From: Clostridium sp. MCC353
GTDB lineage: Bacteria > Bacillota > Clostridia > Lachnospirales > Lachnospiraceae
Reading direction: 5' to 3'
Length of the DNA stretch: 32,938 bases
NCBI RefSeq assembly: GCF_018785315.1
Contig: NZ_WQPN01000056.1
Location: forward strand, 1 to 32,938
Within the stretch, counting starts at the first letter, position 1. The number at the start of each line of letters is the position of its first letter. This document shows, one piece after another, positions 8,285-17,082 of this stretch. Under the pieces are notes generated by a model. It ran no database searches, had not been told where the DNA came from, and saw only the letters and a program-made list of their open reading frames with translations. A program made the translations under genes and the position numbers.

Positions 8285-8479
8285 CAATCCTTTTTGAACC
8301 TGGAAAAATTCGGTTTAAATCCGGTTATAATTTAACTGAATTTGGAAATAATCTTAAAATGCCGGAGAGCATTTCTTAATCATTTATCCCGTTCTCTGGT
8401 AATCGTTCGGACAGGCCTGAGCTGTTACGCCCTCTGGGCTGCTGCGTAAAAAAACTGCGTAAAAAAACAAAAAAAATAC

Positions 8480-8508
8480 TTGCAAATAAAAGGGAAATGT
8501 GATATGCT
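8480..8508 (+). promoter_or_regulatory. S10 operon promoter
   Basis: TTGCAA at 8480-8485 and TATGCT at 8503-8508 are 17 bp apart, with extended -10 TG at 8500-8501. Just upstream, CTGCGTAAAAAAA occurs twice in a row (8442-8467) and is followed by more A-runs, which fits an AT-rich UP element of a highly expressed promoter. The rest of 8285-8479 shows no gene or other feature I can name. Confidence 0.75.
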
Positions 8509-8744
8509 AACAAAGCTGTGGCATGATAGCTGTGAAGCGTGAGGTTGCTGCCCATTGAGGCAGGTGTTCCGTGGAGCGAATGTCAAGTTAGGAAACTGGC
8601 GACAAGTCACTGTACAATTTACTAAGGTTCTAGCATATATGTGGGAATTTAGTGTGTGGATTTATGAGGACACACACGGGAACGTGTACAGTCACCGCTT
8701 GTCGTACTTCGAGTAATAAGTGCGAAAAGGAGGCGACTTTTTTT
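8509..8744 (+). ncRNA. Structured mRNA leader of the S10 operon
   Basis: The 236-base untranslated leader has several pairings visible by eye. CTGCC (8548-8552) pairs with GGCAG (8559-8563). A long-range stem joins CGACAAG (8600-8606) to CTTGTCG (8698-8704) and ACTGTACA (8609-8616) to TGTACAGT (8685-8692), with a 2 x 5 internal loop. Inside it, GTGTGTG (8652-8658) pairs with CACACAC (8671-8677). Just before the gene, AAGT.CG (8718-8724) pairs with CGACTT (8734-8739), holding the ribosome-binding site in its loop and followed by seven T. This looks like an autoregulatory ribosomal-protein leader. I recall S10-type leaders proposed in Clostridia but cannot test membership here. Confidence 0.6.
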
Positions 8745-9062
8745 ATGGCAAGTCAAGTAATGAGAATCACATTAAAAGCTTATGATCATCAGTTAGTAGA
8801 TCAGTCAGCTGGAAAAATCATCGAGACTGTAAAAAAGACAGGATCACAGGTGAGCGGACCGGTGCCGTTACCAACTAAAAAAGAAGTGGTAACAATCTTG
8901 AGAGCGGTTCACAAGTACAAAGATTCCAGAGAGCAGTTCGAACAGAGAACTCATAAGAGACTGATCGATATCATCACACCAAGCCAGAAAACAGTTGATG
9001 CATTATCAAGATTAGAGATGCCAGCTGGTGTGTACATTGATATCAAGATGAAAACCAAATAA
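8745..9062 (+). CDS. rpsJ: 30S ribosomal protein S10
   Basis: Small-subunit head protein S10 (also NusE, the partner of NusB in antitermination), 105 residues; the family is usually 102-103. [17 protein letters not shown] and the [16 protein letters not shown] core are diagnostic. The ATG at 8745 is chosen because AAGGAGG sits 11 bases before it and the residues after it are conserved; the frame stays open upstream to 8652 but those codons lie in the structured leader. It is the first gene of the operon, yet it is separated from rplC by 176 structured bases, unlike the tight spacing of the genes beyond. Confidence 0.98.
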   Translation: MASQVMRITLKAYDHQLVDQSAGKIIETVKKTGSQVSGPVPLPTKKEVVTILRAVHKYKDSREQFEQRTHKRLIDIITPSQKTVDALSRLEMPAGVYIDIKMKTK

Positions 9063-9238
9063 GGTTTTCGGTGGACAAGGTAATATCCTGAAGGGTTATA
9101 TATAGAAGCAACACTCTTTCCTGAAGAGGAATCAACATCTCCCGCAAGGGAGTCATAGTGTTCCACGTATATTTGACTGTTCTAGGATGAACGCATAAAG
9201 CGTTCCGCTGTAGATCAACAAACAGGAGGTAATTAGTT
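9063..9238 (+). ncRNA. Structured intergenic RNA between rpsJ and rplC
   Basis: This 176-base spacer folds by eye into a three-way junction. AACACT (9110-9115) closes on AGTGTT (9157-9162). Inside lie a hairpin around 9116-9131 (TTCC/GGAA, or alternatively CTCTT/AAGAG) and CTCCC-GCAA-GGGAG (9139-9152), which has a GNRA tetraloop. A further hairpin, AACGC-ATAAA-GCGTT (9190-9204), lies 19 bases before the rplC ribosome-binding site. No stem is followed by a T-run, so it is not a simple terminator. A translational regulator for L3/L4 or a processing site are possible readings. Confidence 0.6.
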
Positions 9239-9871
9239 ATGAAGAAAGCTATTTTAGCTACTAAAGTCGGAATGACTCAAATCTTCAATGAAGACGGAGT
9301 TTTAACTCCAGTAACAGTTCTTCAGGCTGGCCCATGTGTAGTTACACAGGTTAAGACCGTTGAGAACGATGGTTACAAAGCGGTACAGGTTGGTTTTATT
9401 GACAAGAGAGCAAAATTAGTAACCAAACCGGTAAAAGGCCACTTTGATAAGGCCGGAGTTGCTTACAAGAGATTTGTAAGAGAATTCAAATTCGAGAACG
9501 CTGAAGAGTATTCAGTGAAAGACGAAATCAAAGCAGATATCTTCGCAGCTGGCGACAAGATTGACGCAACAGCTATTTCCAAAGGTAAAGGTTTCCAGGG
9601 TGCTATTAAGAGACACGGACAGTCCAGAGGACCTATGGCTCACGGTTCTAAATTCCACCGCCATGCCGGTTCAAACGGTTCTTGTTCAGATCCTAGTAAA
9701 GTATTTAAGGGTAAGAAGATGCCTGGCCAGATGGGTAACAAGAGAATCACCATCCAGAACCTTGAGATCGTTAAGGTTGATGCTGAAAACAACCTGATCT
9801 TAGTTAAAGGCGCTGTACCAGGACCTAAGAAGTCTTTAGTAACACTGAAAGAAACAGTAAAAGCATGCTAA
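9239..9871 (+). CDS. rplC: 50S ribosomal protein L3
   Basis: Primary 23S rRNA-binding protein near the peptidyl transferase centre, 210 residues, normal length. It begins [16 protein letters not shown], the classical L3 start, and carries the [20 protein letters not shown] loop that reaches towards the catalytic centre. AGGAGGT precedes the ATG. The upstream spacer is unusually long and structured, which may set L3 apart from S10 in regulation. Confidence 0.99.
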   Translation: MKKAILATKVGMTQIFNEDGVLTPVTVLQAGPCVVTQVKTVENDGYKAVQVGFIDKRAKLVTKPVKGHFDKAGVAYKRFVREFKFENAEEYSVKDEIKADIFAAGDKIDATAISKGKGFQGAIKRHGQSRGPMAHGSKFHRHAGSNGSCSDPSKVFKGKKMPGQMGNKRITIQNLEIVKVDAENNLILVKGAVPGPKKSLVTLKETVKAC

Positions 9872-9900
9872 TGCTTTTATAGGAAAGGAGGAACACACAG

Positions 9901-10521
9901 ATGGCAAACGTATCTGTTTACAATATTGAAGGTAATGAAGTTGGAACGTTAGAACTGAATGATGCTGTATTCGGTGTTGAAGTGAATGAACATCTCGTAC
10001 ACATGGCAGTTGTAGCACAGCTTGCAAACAAACGTCAGGGAACACAGAAAGCTAAAACCCGTTCTGAAGTTTCCGGTGGTGGAAGAAAACCATGGAAGCA
10101 GAAAGGAACCGGCCACGCAAGACAGGGTTCAACAAGATCCCCACAGTGGACAGGCGGCGGAGTTGTATTCGCTCCAACACCAAGAGATTACACAATCAAG
10201 TTAAACAAGAAAGAAAAGAGAGCAGCTCTTAAAGCAGCTTTAACAAGCAGAGTTAACGAGAACAAGTTCATCGTTGTTGATGAGATCAACTTTGATGAGA
10301 TCAAAACAAAGAAATTCCAGAACATCATGAACAACCTGAAAGTATCCAAGGCGCTTGTTGTTTTAGGCGAAGGAAGTGAAAAAGTAGTTTTATCTGCTAG
10401 AAACATTCCTGCGGTTCAGACAGCATCCGTTAATACAATCAATGTTTATGACATTTTGAAATACAACACAGTAGTGGCTACGAAAGCAGCTGTTGCAAGT
10501 ATCGAGGAGGTGTACGCATAA
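9901..10521 (+). CDS. rplD: 50S ribosomal protein L4
   Basis: L4, 206 residues, lines the peptide exit tunnel through its extended loop ([22 protein letters not shown] region, about residues 58-80). In Escherichia coli L4 represses its own S10 operon; whether that holds here is not known. AAAGGAGG precedes the ATG. Its stop codon shares one base with the rplW start, so the two are translationally coupled. Confidence 0.99.
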   Translation: MANVSVYNIEGNEVGTLELNDAVFGVEVNEHLVHMAVVAQLANKRQGTQKAKTRSEVSGGGRKPWKQKGTGHARQGSTRSPQWTGGGVVFAPTPRDYTIKLNKKEKRAALKAALTSRVNENKFIVVDEINFDEIKTKKFQNIMNNLKVSKALVVLGEGSEKVVLSARNIPAVQTASVNTINVYDILKYNTVVATKAAVASIEEVYA

Positions 10522-10820
10522 TGGCAAACGTTCAATATTACGATGTAATCCTCAAACCAGTTGTAACTGAAAAGAGCATGAATGCTATGGCTGAGAAAAA
10601 ATACACTTTCTTAGTTCATCCGGAAGCTAACAAGGCTATGATTAAAGAAGCTGTTGAGAAGATGTTCCCAGGAACAAAGGTTTCCAGCGTTAATACCATG
10701 AATCTGGAAGGCAAAAACCGCAGAAGAGGAATGGTAGTTGGTAAAACTGCTAAAACCAAGAAAGCGATTGTTAAGCTTACTGCAGACAGCAAAGATATCG
10801 AGATCTTCCAGGGTCTGTAA
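10521..10820 (+). CDS. rplW: 50S ribosomal protein L23
   Basis: L23, 99 residues, sits at the tunnel exit and is the docking point for trigger factor and the signal recognition particle. [14 protein letters not shown] at the N-terminus and [15 protein letters not shown] are diagnostic. The start overlaps the rplD stop by one base; GAGGAGG lies inside rplD. Confidence 0.99.
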   Translation: MANVQYYDVILKPVVTEKSMNAMAEKKYTFLVHPEANKAMIKEAVEKMFPGTKVSSVNTMNLEGKNRRRGMVVGKTAKTKKAIVKLTADSKDIEIFQGL

Positions 10821-10835
10821 ACTATAACAAATTGA

Positions 10836-10883
10836 TTATACGGCGAACACTATGCCGTGATAAATGAAACGCGTGGACGCGTT
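10836..10883 (+). promoter_or_regulatory. Two hairpins between rplW and rplB
   Basis: ACGGC (10840-10844) pairs with GCCGT (10854-10858). AACGCG (10868-10873) pairs with CGCGTT (10878-10883) around a TGGA loop, ending eight bases before the AAAGGAG of rplB. Neither has a T-run. Confidence 0.5.
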
Positions 10884-10906
10884 GAGAATTGAAAGGAGAG
10901 TTTAAA

Positions 10907-11752
10907 ATGGGAATTAAAACATTTAACCCATATACACCTTCCAGAAGACACATGACAGGATCTGACTTCAGTGAAATCACAAAGTCAACCCCGGAAAAGT
11001 CTTTAGTTACTTCCTTAAACAAAAACGCAGGACGTAACAATCAGGGTAAAATTACAGTAAGACACCGCGGAGGCGGCTCAAGAAGAAAATATAGAATCAT
11101 CGATTTCAAGAGAAACAGCAAAGACGGAATTCCGGCAACTGTTATCGGAATCGAATACGATCCAAACAGAACAGCTAATATCGCTCTGATCTGCTATGCA
11201 GACGGCGCTAAATCTTATATCCTCGCTCCGGCAGGACTTACAGATGGAATGAAAGTTATGAGCGGCCCTCAGGCTGAAGCAAAAGTTGGTAACTGTTTAC
11301 CGCTGAGCCAGATCCCTGTTGGTGCACAGATTCACAACATTGAATTATATCCGGGCAAAGGCGGACAGCTGGTTCGTTCCGCTGGTAACGCAGCTCAGTT
11401 AATGGCTAAAGAAGGCAAATACGCAACATTAAGACTTCCTTCTGGTGAAATGAGAATGGTTCCGATCATCTGCAGAGCTACAATCGGTGTTGTTGGAAAT
11501 GGAGATCACTCTCTGATTAACATCGGTAAAGCTGGTAGAAAACGTCACATGGGCATCAGACCTACCGTCCGCGGTTCCGTTATGAACCCTAACGACCATC
11601 CACACGGTGGTGGTGAAGGTAAGACCGGTATCGGCCGTCCAGGTCCATCCACTCCATGGGGTAAACCAGCACTTGGCTTGAAGACAAGAAAGAAAAACAA
11701 ACAGTCTAACAAACTGATTGTAAGAAGAAGAGATGGAAAGACCATTAAATAA
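10907..11752 (+). CDS. rplB: 50S ribosomal protein L2
   Basis: L2, 281 residues, is needed for subunit joining and peptidyl transfer. [14 protein letters not shown] at the start and the C-terminal [26 protein letters not shown] signature with the catalytic-site His are intact. ATG 10907 is chosen because AAAGGAG lies at 10892-10899; an upstream in-frame TTG at 10889 would place that site inside the gene. Confidence 0.99.
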   Translation: MGIKTFNPYTPSRRHMTGSDFSEITKSTPEKSLVTSLNKNAGRNNQGKITVRHRGGGSRRKYRIIDFKRNSKDGIPATVIGIEYDPNRTANIALICYADGAKSYILAPAGLTDGMKVMSGPQAEAKVGNCLPLSQIPVGAQIHNIELYPGKGGQLVRSAGNAAQLMAKEGKYATLRLPSGEMRMVPIICRATIGVVGNGDHSLINIGKAGRKRHMGIRPTVRGSVMNPNDHPHGGGEGKTGIGRPGPSTPWGKPALGLKTRKKNKQSNKLIVRRRDGKTIK

Positions 11753-11772
11753 TTGAAGGAGGATTAAAACCT

Positions 11773-12051
11773 ATGGCACGTTCACTTAAAAAAGGACCAT
11801 TTGCAGATGCGCATTTGCTGAAAAAAGTAGATGCTATGAACGCAGCAGGACAGAAGCAGGTTATTAAGACCTGGTCACGCCGTTCTACAATCTTCCCACA
11901 GATGGTTGGACATACAATCGCAGTTCATGATGGCAGAAAACACGTTCCGGTATATGTAACCGAAGATATGGTTGGACATAAACTTGGAGAATTCGTAGCT
12001 ACCAGAACTTACAGAGGACATGGTAAAGACGAGAAAAAGACCCGTCGTTAG
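11773..12051 (+). CDS. rpsS: 30S ribosomal protein S19
   Basis: S19, 92 residues, head of the small subunit, contacts the A-site finger and S13. [19 protein letters not shown] and the C-terminal [16 protein letters not shown] are typical. AAGGAGG precedes the ATG; 20 bases after rplB. Confidence 0.99.
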   Translation: MARSLKKGPFADAHLLKKVDAMNAAGQKQVIKTWSRRSTIFPQMVGHTIAVHDGRKHVPVYVTEDMVGHKLGEFVATRTYRGHGKDEKKTRR

Positions 12052-12081
12052 GATACAAGTATTTGAAAGGAGGTTTCACCA

Positions 12082-12468
12082 ATGGCTAGAGGACATAGAT
12101 CCCAGATTAAGAGAGAAAGAAATGCGCAGAAAGATACCAGACCGTCTGCTAAGTTATCTTACGCCAGAGTATCTGTTCAGAAAGCATGTTTCGTATTAGA
12201 TGCCATTAGAGGCAAAGATGTAACCACTGCACTTGGTATTGTAACTTACAATCCAAGATACGCTTCTACATTAATTGAAAAATTATTAAAATCAGCAATT
12301 GCAAATGCTGAAAACAATAACGGAATGAGCGTTGAGAACCTTTATGTTGAGGAATGTTACGCAAATAAAGGACCAACAATGAAGAGAGTAAAACCGAGAG
12401 CACAGGGCAGAGCTTACAGAATCGAGAAGAGAATGAGCCATATCACAATCGTGCTTAATGAAAGATAG
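12082..12468 (+). CDS. rplV: 50S ribosomal protein L22
   Basis: L22, 128 residues, whose beta-hairpin lines the exit tunnel. The tail RAQGRAYRIEKRMSHITIVL is diagnostic; macrolide-resistance changes in other bacteria fall in this hairpin, which looks ordinary here. AAAGGAGG precedes the ATG. Confidence 0.99.
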   Translation: MARGHRSQIKRERNAQKDTRPSAKLSYARVSVQKACFVLDAIRGKDVTTALGIVTYNPRYASTLIEKLLKSAIANAENNNGMSVENLYVEECYANKGPTMKRVKPRAQGRAYRIEKRMSHITIVLNER

Positions 12469-12477
12469 GAGGCAAAT

Positions 12478-13134
12478 ATGGGACAGAAAGTTAATCCACA
12501 CGGCTTGAGAGTCGGTGTTATTAAAGACTGGGACTCCAAATGGTATGCTGAAGCTGATTTCGCTGATTGTTTAGTAGAAGATTACAACATCCGTACATTC
12601 TTAAAGAAGAGACTGTACAGCGCTGGAATTTCTAAGATCGAAATCGAAAGAGCATCTGACAGAGTTAAAGTTATCATTTATACAGCAAAACCTGGCGTTG
12701 TTATCGGCAAGGGCGGAGCTGAAATTGAGAAATTAAAAGCAGAAGTTCAGAAATTAACTGATAAAAAATTATTCGTTGATATCAAAGAAATCAAGAGACC
12801 TGATAAAGATGCTCAGTTAGTAGCAGAATCTATCGCACAGCAGTTAGAGAACCGTGTTTCCTTCAGACGTGCTATGAAGTCTACCATGGGACGTTCCATG
12901 AAAGCCGGAATCAAAGGTATTAAGACTGCAGTTGCAGGCCGTCTTGGCGGAGCTGATATGGCTCGTACCGAATTCTACAGCGAAGGTACCATTCCGCTTC
13001 AGACATTAAGAGCAGATATTGACTATGGTTTCGCAGAAGCAGATACAACCTACGGCAAATTAGGCGTTAAGGTTTGGATCTACAAAGGCGAAGTACTTCC
13101 TACTAAAGGAAACAAGGAAGGGAGCGATAAATAA
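12478..13134 (+). CDS. rpsC: 30S ribosomal protein S3
   Basis: S3, 218 residues, forms part of the mRNA entry channel. The KH-domain motif [15 protein letters not shown] and C-terminal [22 protein letters not shown] are present. TAGGAGG precedes the ATG nine bases after rplV; the stop shares one base with the rplP start. Confidence 0.99.
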   Translation: MGQKVNPHGLRVGVIKDWDSKWYAEADFADCLVEDYNIRTFLKKRLYSAGISKIEIERASDRVKVIIYTAKPGVVIGKGGAEIEKLKAEVQKLTDKKLFVDIKEIKRPDKDAQLVAESIAQQLENRVSFRRAMKSTMGRSMKAGIKGIKTAVAGRLGGADMARTEFYSEGTIPLQTLRADIDYGFAEADTTYGKLGVKVWIYKGEVLPTKGNKEGSDK

Positions 13135-13571
13135 TGTTAATGCCTAAGAGAGTTAAGCGTCGTAAACAGTTCCGTGGAAGCATGGCAGGAAAAGCCCTCA
13201 GAGGAAACAAAATTTCTAACGGTGAATACGGTTTAGTCGCTACAGAACCATGTTGGATCAAATCCAATCAGATCGAAGCAGCCCGTGTTGCTATGACCCG
13301 TTATATCAAACGTGGTGGTAAAGTTTGGATTAAAATTTTCCCAGATAAACCTGTAACAGCGAAGCCAGCAGAAACCCGTATGGGTTCCGGTAAAGGCGCT
13401 CTTGAATATTGGGTAGCAGTTGTAAAACCGGGCCGTGTTATGTTTGAAATCGCTGGCGTACCAGAGGAAACAGCTCGTGAAGCTTTACGTCTTGCTATGC
13501 ACAAATTGCCATGCAAGTGTAAAATTGCTTCTAAAGCAGATTTAGAAGGCGGTGATAACAGTGAAAACTAA
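13134..13571 (+). CDS. rplP: 50S ribosomal protein L16
   Basis: L16, 145 residues, sits by the A-site tRNA in the large subunit. It starts [15 protein letters not shown]; the same start pattern in related bacteria favours the ATG at 13134 over the one at 13140. [19 protein letters not shown] is diagnostic. It overlaps rpsC by one base and rpmC by eleven, which points to coupled translation of all three. Confidence 0.98.
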   Translation: MLMPKRVKRRKQFRGSMAGKALRGNKISNGEYGLVATEPCWIKSNQIEAARVAMTRYIKRGGKVWIKIFPDKPVTAKPAETRMGSGKGALEYWVAVVKPGRVMFEIAGVPEETAREALRLAMHKLPCKCKIASKADLEGGDNSEN

Positions 13572-13767
13572 TAAATATGTAGAAGATTTAAAGGTGAAAT
13601 CAGCTGCAGAGTTGAATGAAGAATTAGTAGCTGCTAAGAAAGAATTATTTAATTTAAGATTCCAGAATGCAACTAACCAATTAGATAACACCAGCAGAAT
13701 TAAGGAAGTTCGCAAGAACATTGCCAGAATTCAGACTGTTATTACAGAGAAAGCAAAGATGGCTTAA
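13561..13767 (+). CDS. rpmC: 50S ribosomal protein L29
   Basis: L29, 68 residues, a two-helix protein next to the tunnel exit and L23. [23 protein letters not shown] is typical. Two in-frame GTG codons (13552, 13561) could start it. I take 13561, which gives [10 protein letters not shown] as in relatives; the ribosome-binding site is weak and lies inside rplP, so coupling to rplP is likely. Confidence 0.95.
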   Translation: MKTNKYVEDLKVKSAAELNEELVAAKKELFNLRFQNATNQLDNTSRIKEVRKNIARIQTVITEKAKMA

Positions 13768-13792
13768 TTGGAAAATAGATTCTATAGCGGAT

Positions 13793-13811
13793 GCGAATAG
13801 TCTATATTCGC
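13793..13811 (+). promoter_or_regulatory. Hairpin between rpmC and rpsQ
   Basis: GCGAATA (13793-13799) pairs with TATTCGC (13805-13811) around GTCTA, six bases before the AAAGGAG of rpsQ. An alternative pairing, ATAGCG (13784-13789) with CGCTAT (13809-13814), competes for the same bases. No T-run, so not a terminator; it may tune rpsQ translation. Confidence 0.5.
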
Positions 13812-13835
13812 TATTTGAAAGGAGAAACAGTAGTC

Positions 13836-14090
13836 GTGGAAAGAAATTTAAGAAAAACACGTACCGGTAAAGTTGTAAGTAACAAGATGGATAAAACCAT
13901 CGTTGTTTCTATCGAAGACCACGTAAAACATCCTTTATACGGCAAGATCGTGAAAAGATCTATCAAATTAAAAGCGCATGACGAGAAGAATGAGTGTGCG
14001 ATTGGCGATACAGTAAAAGTTATGGAAACAAGACCTTTATCTAAAGATAAAAGATGGAGACTTGTAGAGATTATCGAAAAAGCAAAATAA
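13836..14090 (+). CDS. rpsQ: 30S ribosomal protein S17
   Basis: S17, 84 residues, an OB-fold primary binder of 16S r[23 protein letters not shown] at the N-terminus is diagnostic. The start is GTG at 13836, 11 bases after AAAGGAG; the frame is open further up to 13791, but that stretch is the hairpin region and is not conserved. Confidence 0.97.
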   Translation: MERNLRKTRTGKVVSNKMDKTIVVSIEDHVKHPLYGKIVKRSIKLKAHDEKNECAIGDTVKVMETRPLSKDKRWRLVEIIEKAK

Positions 14091-14091
14091 A

Positions 14092-14171
14092 GTAAATTTG
14101 CTGAGCAAATTTACGCTGCGCAAACGAAGCGAAGCGGAGTTTGCGTTTCACGTTTATTTCGCAAGGCGAAA
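14092..14171. repeat. Three consecutive hairpins between rpsQ and rplN
   Basis: Three perfect stems stand in a row. GTAAATTTGC (14092-14101) pairs with GCAAATTTAC (14105-14114) around TGA. CGCAAAC (14119-14125) pairs with GTTTGCG (14139-14145) around a 13-base loop containing GAAGCGAAGCGG. TTTCGC (14157-14162) pairs with GCGAAA (14166-14171) around AAG. The 101-base gap is far longer than its neighbours (4-24 bases). It resembles a palindromic intergenic repeat dropped into the operon, but the window holds only one copy. Confidence 0.65.
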
Positions 14172-14191
14172 ACAAGGAAGGAGTATCAGGC

Positions 14192-14560
14192 ATGATTCAG
14201 CAGGAAACCAGATTGAAGGTTGCCGACAATACAGGTGCAAAAGAGCTTCTTTGTATCCGTGTTTTAGGTGGATCTACAAGAAGATATGCTAATATTGGTG
14301 ATGTAATCGTTGCTTCTGTTAAAGATGCAACACCAGGTGGTGTTGTAAAAAAAGGCGACGTTGTTAAAGCCGTTGTTGTACGTACCGTTAAGGGCGCACG
14401 TCGTAAAGACGGTTCTTATATCAAGTTCGATGAGAACGCAGCAGTAATTATCAAAGATGACAAGACTCCAAGAGGAACTCGTATCTTTGGGCCGGTAGCA
14501 AGAGAATTACGTGAGAAACAGTTCATGAAGATTGTCTCTTTAGCGCCAGAAGTATTATAA
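14192..14560 (+). CDS. rplN: 50S ribosomal protein L14
   Basis: L14, 122 residues, exact family length, takes part in an intersubunit bridge. [19 protein letters not shown] is the classical start and [13 protein letters not shown] the classical end. ATG 14192 follows AAGGAG by eight bases; the open frame above it is the three-hairpin region and not part of the protein. Confidence 0.99.
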   Translation: MIQQETRLKVADNTGAKELLCIRVLGGSTRRYANIGDVIVASVKDATPGGVVKKGDVVKAVVVRTVKGARRKDGSYIKFDENAAVIIKDDKTPRGTRIFGPVARELREKQFMKIVSLAPEVL

Positions 14561-14573
14561 GGAGGTGTCCACT

Positions 14574-14879
14574 GTGCATAAAATCAAAAAAGATGACTTG
14601 GTAAAAGTGATCGCAGGTAAAGATAAAGATAAAACAGGTAAAGTTATTACCGTTAATACCAAAAACGGCACTGTACTGGTTGAAGGATGCAACATGGTAA
14701 CAAAGCATTCCAAACCAAGCGCAGGCAACCCAAACGGTGGAATCATCCATCAGGAAAGCGCTATCGATATTTCAAATGTTATGTTAGTTGTTGATGGAAA
14801 AGCAACCAGAGTCGGCTTTGAAGTGAAAGACGGCAAAAAGGTTCGCGTTGCTAAGTCCACCGGCAAGGTAATTGACTAA
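14574..14879 (+). CDS. rplX: 50S ribosomal protein L24
   Basis: L24, 101 residues, an assembly-initiating KOW protein. [21 protein letters not shown] is the KOW motif. The start is GTG at 14574, eight bases after AAGGAGG; a GTG at 14565 overlaps that ribosome-binding site and is rejected. Confidence 0.98.
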   Translation: MHKIKKDDLVKVIAGKDKDKTGKVITVNTKNGTVLVEGCNMVTKHSKPSAGNPNGGIIHQESAIDISNVMLVVDGKATRVGFEVKDGKKVRVAKSTGKVID

Positions 14880-14902
14880 TAGCAGAGAGGAGGAAACACA
14901 AG

Positions 14903-15442
14903 TTGGCTAGATTAAAAGAGATGTATCAAAATGAGATCGTAGAAGCTATGATCAAAAAATTCGGATATAAAAACATCATGGAAGTGCCTAAGTTAGATAA
15001 GATCGTTATCAACATGGGTGTTGGTGAAGCGAAAGACAACGCCAAAGTTTTAGACTCTGCTGTTAGGGATATGGAAATCATTTCCGGACAGAAAGCCGTA
15101 ACAACAAGAGCTAAGAATTCAGTTGCTAACTTCAAAATCAGAGAAGGTATGCCAATCGGATGTAAAGTTACATTACGCGGTGAGAAAATGTATGAATTTG
15201 CAGATCGTCTGATCAACCTCGCATTACCTCGTGTACGTGACTTCAGAGGTGTTAACCCTAACGCATTTGACGGCAGAGGAAATTATGCTTTAGGTATCAA
15301 AGAGCAGTTGATTTTCCCTGAGATTGAATACGATAAAGTTGACAAAGTAAGAGGTATGGATGTTATTTTCGTAACCACTGCTAAGACTGATGAAGAAGCC
15401 CGTGAACTTTTGACATTATTCAATATGCCATTTCAAAAATAG
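14903..15442 (+). CDS. rplE: 50S ribosomal protein L5
   Basis: L5, 179 residues, binds 5S rRNA and contacts the P-site t[24 protein letters not shown] and the [11 protein letters not shown] loop are diagnostic. It uses a TTG start at 14903, a rare codon for such a highly made protein, but GAGGAGG stands at the right distance and no other start fits. Confidence 0.98.
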   Translation: MARLKEMYQNEIVEAMIKKFGYKNIMEVPKLDKIVINMGVGEAKDNAKVLDSAVRDMEIISGQKAVTTRAKNSVANFKIREGMPIGCKVTLRGEKMYEFADRLINLALPRVRDFRGVNPNAFDGRGNYALGIKEQLIFPEIEYDKVDKVRGMDVIFVTTAKTDEEARELLTLFNMPFQK

Positions 15443-15458
15443 TTAGGAGGAGTATTCC

Positions 15459-15644
15459 ATGGCTAAGACTTCAATGAAAATTAAGCAGCAGCGTCCGGCT
15501 AAGTTCTCCAGCAGAGAATACAACCGCTGCAGAATTTGTGGCCGTCCACATGCTTATTTAAGAAAATACGGAATCTGCCGTATTTGTTTCCGTGAATTAG
15601 CATACAAAGGACAGATACCAGGTGTTAAAAAGGCAAGCTGGTAA
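15459..15644 (+). CDS. rpsZ: 30S ribosomal protein S14, type Z (zinc form)
   Basis: Short zinc-binding S14, 61 residues. The ribbon is Cys24-x2-Cys27 and Cys40-x2-Cys43 (CRICGRP and CRICFREL). This is the form usual in Gram-positive bacteria; a zinc-free paralogue, if any, is outside this window. TAGGAGG precedes the ATG. Often also named rpsN. Confidence 0.98.
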   Translation: MAKTSMKIKQQRPAKFSSREYNRCRICGRPHAYLRKYGICRICFRELAYKGQIPGVKKASW

Positions 15645-15667
15645 GATTAAGGAAGGAGGCAATATCC

Positions 15668-16069
15668 ATGACAATGAGTGATCCAATCGCAGATATGCTT
15701 ACAAGAATCCGTAACGCAAACACTGCTAAACATGATACAGTAGACGTACCTTCATCCAAGATGAAATTAGCTATCGCTGATATCCTTGTAAAAGAGGGCT
15801 ATGTTGAGAAATATGATATCGTAGAAGATGGTGCATTCCAGGTAATCCGCATCACATTAAAATACGGTAAAGACAAAAACGAAAAAATCATTACCGGTAT
15901 TAAGAGAATTTCTAAACCAGGTCTTCGCGTTTATGCAAACAAAGAAGAGCTGCCAAAAGTACTTGGCGGTTTAGGTACAGCTATTCTTTCTACAAACCAG
16001 GGCGTTATTACAGATAAAGAAGCACGTCAGTTAGGTGTAGGCGGAGAAGTTCTTGCATTTGTTTGGTAA
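15668..16069 (+). CDS. rpsH: 30S ribosomal protein S8
   Basis: S8, 133 residues, central-domain assembly protein; in Escherichia coli it represses the spc operon at the rplE site. [16 protein letters not shown] and [17 protein letters not shown] are diagnostic. Two ATGs (15668, 15674) are possible; AAGGAGGC suits the first. The 68-base spacer to rplF contains GAAGCT/AGCTTC that can pair. Confidence 0.98.
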   Translation: MTMSDPIADMLTRIRNANTAKHDTVDVPSSKMKLAIADILVKEGYVEKYDIVEDGAFQVIRITLKYGKDKNEKIITGIKRISKPGLRVYANKEELPKVLGGLGTAILSTNQGVITDKEARQLGVGGEVLAFVW

Positions 16070-16137
16070 TTATAGGAAGCTGAAAACAGAAGAGGCGCAG
16101 AAGCTTCTTCCGAGAATTTAAGTAGGAGGTATATGGC

Positions 16138-16680
16138 ATGTCACGTATAGGAAGAATGCCTATCGCGGTTCCGGCAGGTGTTACTGTCACAATCGCAGAG
16201 AATAATAAAGTGACTGTAAAAGGTCCTAAGGGAACTCTGGAAAGAGAGTTGCCTGCAGAGATGACGATCAAAGAAGAAGATGGTCATATTGTAGTAACCA
16301 GACCAAGCGATTTAAAGAAGATGAAATCTTTACATGGTTTGACAAGAACTTTAGTTGCTAACATGATCCACGGTGTAACCGAAGGTTATGAGAAAGTCCT
16401 TGAAGTTAACGGTGTTGGTTACAGAGCACAAAAACAGGGTAAGAAATTAATCCTTTCTCTTGGATATTCTCATCCCGTTGAGATGGAAGATCCGGAAGGT
16501 TTAGAGTCTGTTCTGGAAGGACAGAATAAAATCACCATTAAGGGTATCGATAAAGAAAAAGTTGGCCAGTACGCTGCTGAAATCAGAGATAAGAGAAGAC
16601 CTGAACCGTATAAGGGCAAAGGTATTAAGTATGCTGATGAAGTTATCAGACGTAAAGTTGGTAAGACTGGTAAGAAATAA
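16138..16680 (+). CDS. rplF: 50S ribosomal protein L6
   Basis: L6, 180 residues, two repeated alpha-beta domains near the sarcin-ricin loop. [17 protein letters not shown] at the start and [21 protein letters not shown] at the end are diagnostic. TAGGAGGT precedes the ATG. Confidence 0.99.
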   Translation: MSRIGRMPIAVPAGVTVTIAENNKVTVKGPKGTLERELPAEMTIKEEDGHIVVTRPSDLKKMKSLHGLTRTLVANMIHGVTEGYEKVLEVNGVGYRAQKQGKKLILSLGYSHPVEMEDPEGLESVLEGQNKITIKGIDKEKVGQYAAEIRDKRRPEPYKGKGIKYADEVIRRKVGKTGKK

Positions 16681-16697
16681 TTAAGGAGAGTGTAAAA

Positions 16698-17066
16698 ATG
16701 GTTAGTAAACAGTCAAGAAGCGAAATCCGCGCAAAAAAACACGCTAGATTACGTAATCGTTTTGCTGGTACATCAGAGAGACCACGTTTAGCAGTGTTCA
16801 GAAGTAATAATCATATGTATGCTCAAATTATTGACGATACAGTTGGTAATACTTTAGTTTATGCTTCAACAGTTGAAAAAGAAGTGAAGGCAGAATTAGA
16901 AAAGACTAATGATGTAGCTGCTGCGGCATATGTAGGAACAGTGATCGCCAAGAGAGCATTGGAAAAAGGTATTGAGAATGTCGTTTTCGATAGAGGCGGA
17001 TTCATTTATCATGGTAAAGTTCAGGCATTGGCAGATGCAGCCCGTGAGGCTGGTCTGAAATTCTAG
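16698..17066 (+). CDS. rplR: 50S ribosomal protein L18
   Basis: L18, 122 residues, carries 5S rRNA into the large subunit together with L5. [18 protein letters not shown] and the C-terminal [21 protein letters not shown] are typical. AAGGAGAG precedes the ATG. Confidence 0.99.
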   Translation: MVSKQSRSEIRAKKHARLRNRFAGTSERPRLAVFRSNNHMYAQIIDDTVGNTLVYASTVEKEVKAELEKTNDVAAAAYVGTVIAKRALEKGIENVVFDRGGFIYHGKVQALADAAREAGLKF

Positions 17067-17082
17067 TAGAGAGGAGAACGGC

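Noticed and set aside
8652-8744. Longer N-terminus for S10.
   Set aside because: The added residues are unlike any S10 and lie in the structured leader; the ribosome-binding site points to 8745.
14098-14292. 64-codon open frame across the rpsQ-rplN gap.
   Set aside because: It overlaps rplN in another frame, has no ribosome-binding site and covers the hairpins.
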